Shown: piece after piece, positions 4,461-5,493 of the stretch
Layout: each line of letters starts with the position of its first letter
Numbering within the stretch: position 1 is the stretch's first letter
Position numbers and translations under genes: made by a program
The notes under the pieces: model-generated
Databases searched by the model: none
What the model was told of the DNA's origin: nothing
The model's input: only the letters and a program-made list of their open reading frames with translations
From: CAYNTG01 sp964400105
GTDB taxonomy: Bacteria > UBP14 > UBA6098
Direction: 5' to 3'
DNA length: 5,493 bases
Assembly (NCBI GenBank): GCA_964400105.1
Contig: CAYNTG010000114.1
Span: 1-5,493 of the forward strand

Positions 4461-5493
4461 ATGTTCGGTGAATTCGACATATCGGCATTCGATTACGATC
4501 TCCCGCGCGAGCTTATCGCAAAAGAAGCGGCACAGCCGCGCGATTCGTCGCGGCTTCTCGTCCTCGATAGATCTACCGGCGCACTCGAAGACCGGATTTT
4601 TGGCGAACTGCCCGATCTCCTTCGCCACGACGACATCCTTGTCATGAACGACACGAAGGTTTTCCCCGCGAGATTACTCGGACACAAGAAAACCGGCGGA
4701 AAAGCCGAGATATTCCTCCTCGAAAGGATAGAGGGCGACCGCTGGAAGGCCCTCGTCAAGCCGGGGCGTCGCCTCCCTCCGGGAACCGTAATACGAGTAT
4801 CGGAAGCCATGTCTGTCGAGGTCGATGAGCGCCTTCCTGATGGAGCGCGTATCGTGATCCTCAAACACCACGGCGATCTCTGGGCCGATCTGGAACGATG
4901 CGGCCACACGCCGCTCCCGCTATATATCGATCGCCCGGATAGACTCGCCGATAGGGAGCGATACCAGACCGTCTATGCGCGAAATCGCGGTGCCGTTGCT
5001 GCACCGACAGCCGGATTGCATTTTACGCCGGAACTTTTAAAGAAAATCGAACTTCGCGGAATTCAAATTGCGAAGATCACCCTTCATGTTGGATGGGGAA
5101 CATTCAAGGGGATCGACGAGCCGGATATTCGGGACCACAAAATGCACGACGAATACTACGAAATCGGTGCCGAAGCGGCCAGTTCGATAAACGAAGCGAT
5201 TAATGATAAGCGGCGCATCGTAGCGGTCGGCACGACGACTGTCCGGGCGCTCGAATCGGCGGCACATAAAAACCTTCCGCTTGAACCGACTTCAGAGAAA
5301 ACGAATATCTTCATATATCCCGGTTTCGATTTCAAGGCCACCGGAGCTATCGTCACCAATTTTCACCTGCCTAAAAGCTCTCTCATTGTTATGATTAGCG
5401 CATTTGCCGGACGAGAAAAAATAATGCATGCATACGAGCACGCCGTCGCCGAGCGATATAGATTTTACAGCTACGGCGACGCGATGTTTATTG
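4461..5493 (+). CDS. queA: S-adenosylmethionine:tRNA ribosyltransferase-isomerase, 3' end cut by window edge
   Basis: QueA transfers and isomerises the ribosyl part of AdoMet onto preQ1 at position 34 of tRNAs with GUN anticodons, forming epoxyqueuosine in the cytoplasm. The 344 visible codons carry the family landmarks in order: FDYDLP at 10-15, MNDTKVFPARL at 62-72, RYQTVYA at 167-173, AAPTAGLHFT at 180-189, TLHVGWGTF at 207-215, HKMH at 226-229, VGTTTVRALES at 256-266, NFHLPKSSL at 300-308, SAFAGRE at 313-319 and SYGDAMFI at 337-344. Family members are about 340-360 residues and usually end just after SYGDAM, so only a few residues are missing. The ATG at 4461 is forced: no start codon lies between it and the upstream in-frame TGA at 4428, and the next ATG is inside a conserved motif. 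No internal stop is seen. Confidence 0.97.
   Translation, partial: MFGEFDISAFDYDLPRELIAKEAAQPRDSSRLLVLDRSTGALEDRIFGELPDLLRHDDILVMNDTKVFPARLLGHKKTGGKAEIFLLERIEGDRWKALVKPGRRLPPGTVIRVSEAMSVEVDERLPDGARIVILKHHGDLWADLERCGHTPLPLYIDRPDRLADRERYQTVYARNRGAVAAPTAGLHFTPELLKKIELRGIQIAKITLHVGWGTFKGIDEPDIRDHKMHDEYYEIGAEAASSINEAINDKRRIVAVGTTTVRALESAAHKNLPLEPTSEKTNIFIYPGFDFKATGAIVTNFHLPKSSLIVMISAFAGREKIMHAYEHAVAERYRFYSYGDAMFI

Noticed and set aside
4493..4909. Minus-strand open frames inside queA
   Set aside because: They are antisense to a gene with unmistakable family motifs throughout.

Overview
This is a bacterial window of mixed base composition (roughly half G+C in genes, distinctly A+T-rich around 2650-2810). 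Its style is marked by many GAT/ATC/TCG codons. Two genes can be named with confidence: lexA (SOS repressor, minus strand) and queA (queuosine tRNA modification, plus strand, cut by the right edge). The SOS box upstream of lexA is GAAC-N4-GTTC, the Bacillus-like class rather than the enterobacterial CTGT-N8-ACAG class. I cannot place the organism; an under-sampled or candidate phylum is possible but is only a guess.

Layout. Positions 1-116 hold a 23-bp direct repeat and a possible fragment of another minus-strand gene. Positions 117-963 hold two overlapping minus-strand genes for small membrane proteins of unknown function, with a likely promoter at 1012-1039. Positions 1076-2466 hold a two-gene minus-strand operon: a small exported beta-rich protein, then, joined by an ATGA stop/start overlap, a two-domain exported protein. 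Positions 2467-2816 are a 350-bp gene-free stretch with an unusual 10-bp-period repeat, a 14-bp inverted repeat and a short palindrome. Positions 2817-3395 encode a second exported beta-rich protein that is visibly a paralogue of the 1915-2466 product. Positions 3396-3581 are gene-free and repeat-rich. Positions 3582-4187 are lexA, with a strong promoter and a LexA operator at the expected transcription start. Positions 4188-4460 are the divergent lexA/queA intergenic region. From 4461 to the end is queA, whose promoter is a perfect TTGACA/TATAAT pair so close to the ATG that the mRNA should be leaderless.

How the genes fit together. lexA and queA are housekeeping genes with no obvious functional link. 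The most distinctive local material is the set of three exported proteins at 1076-3395. The two paralogues share an N-terminal pattern just after the signal peptide and a C-terminal LY-x5-P-T pattern. Their upstream regions share a similar promoter arrangement (TTGnnA, 16 bp, TAAAMT, with TCGA just upstream of the -10). I infer a small envelope or surface system, with the coupled two-domain protein as a possible partner. By general organisation only, it recalls clusters that pair small beta-sandwich surface proteins with an Ig-like partner. No database comparison was possible, so this stays a hypothesis.
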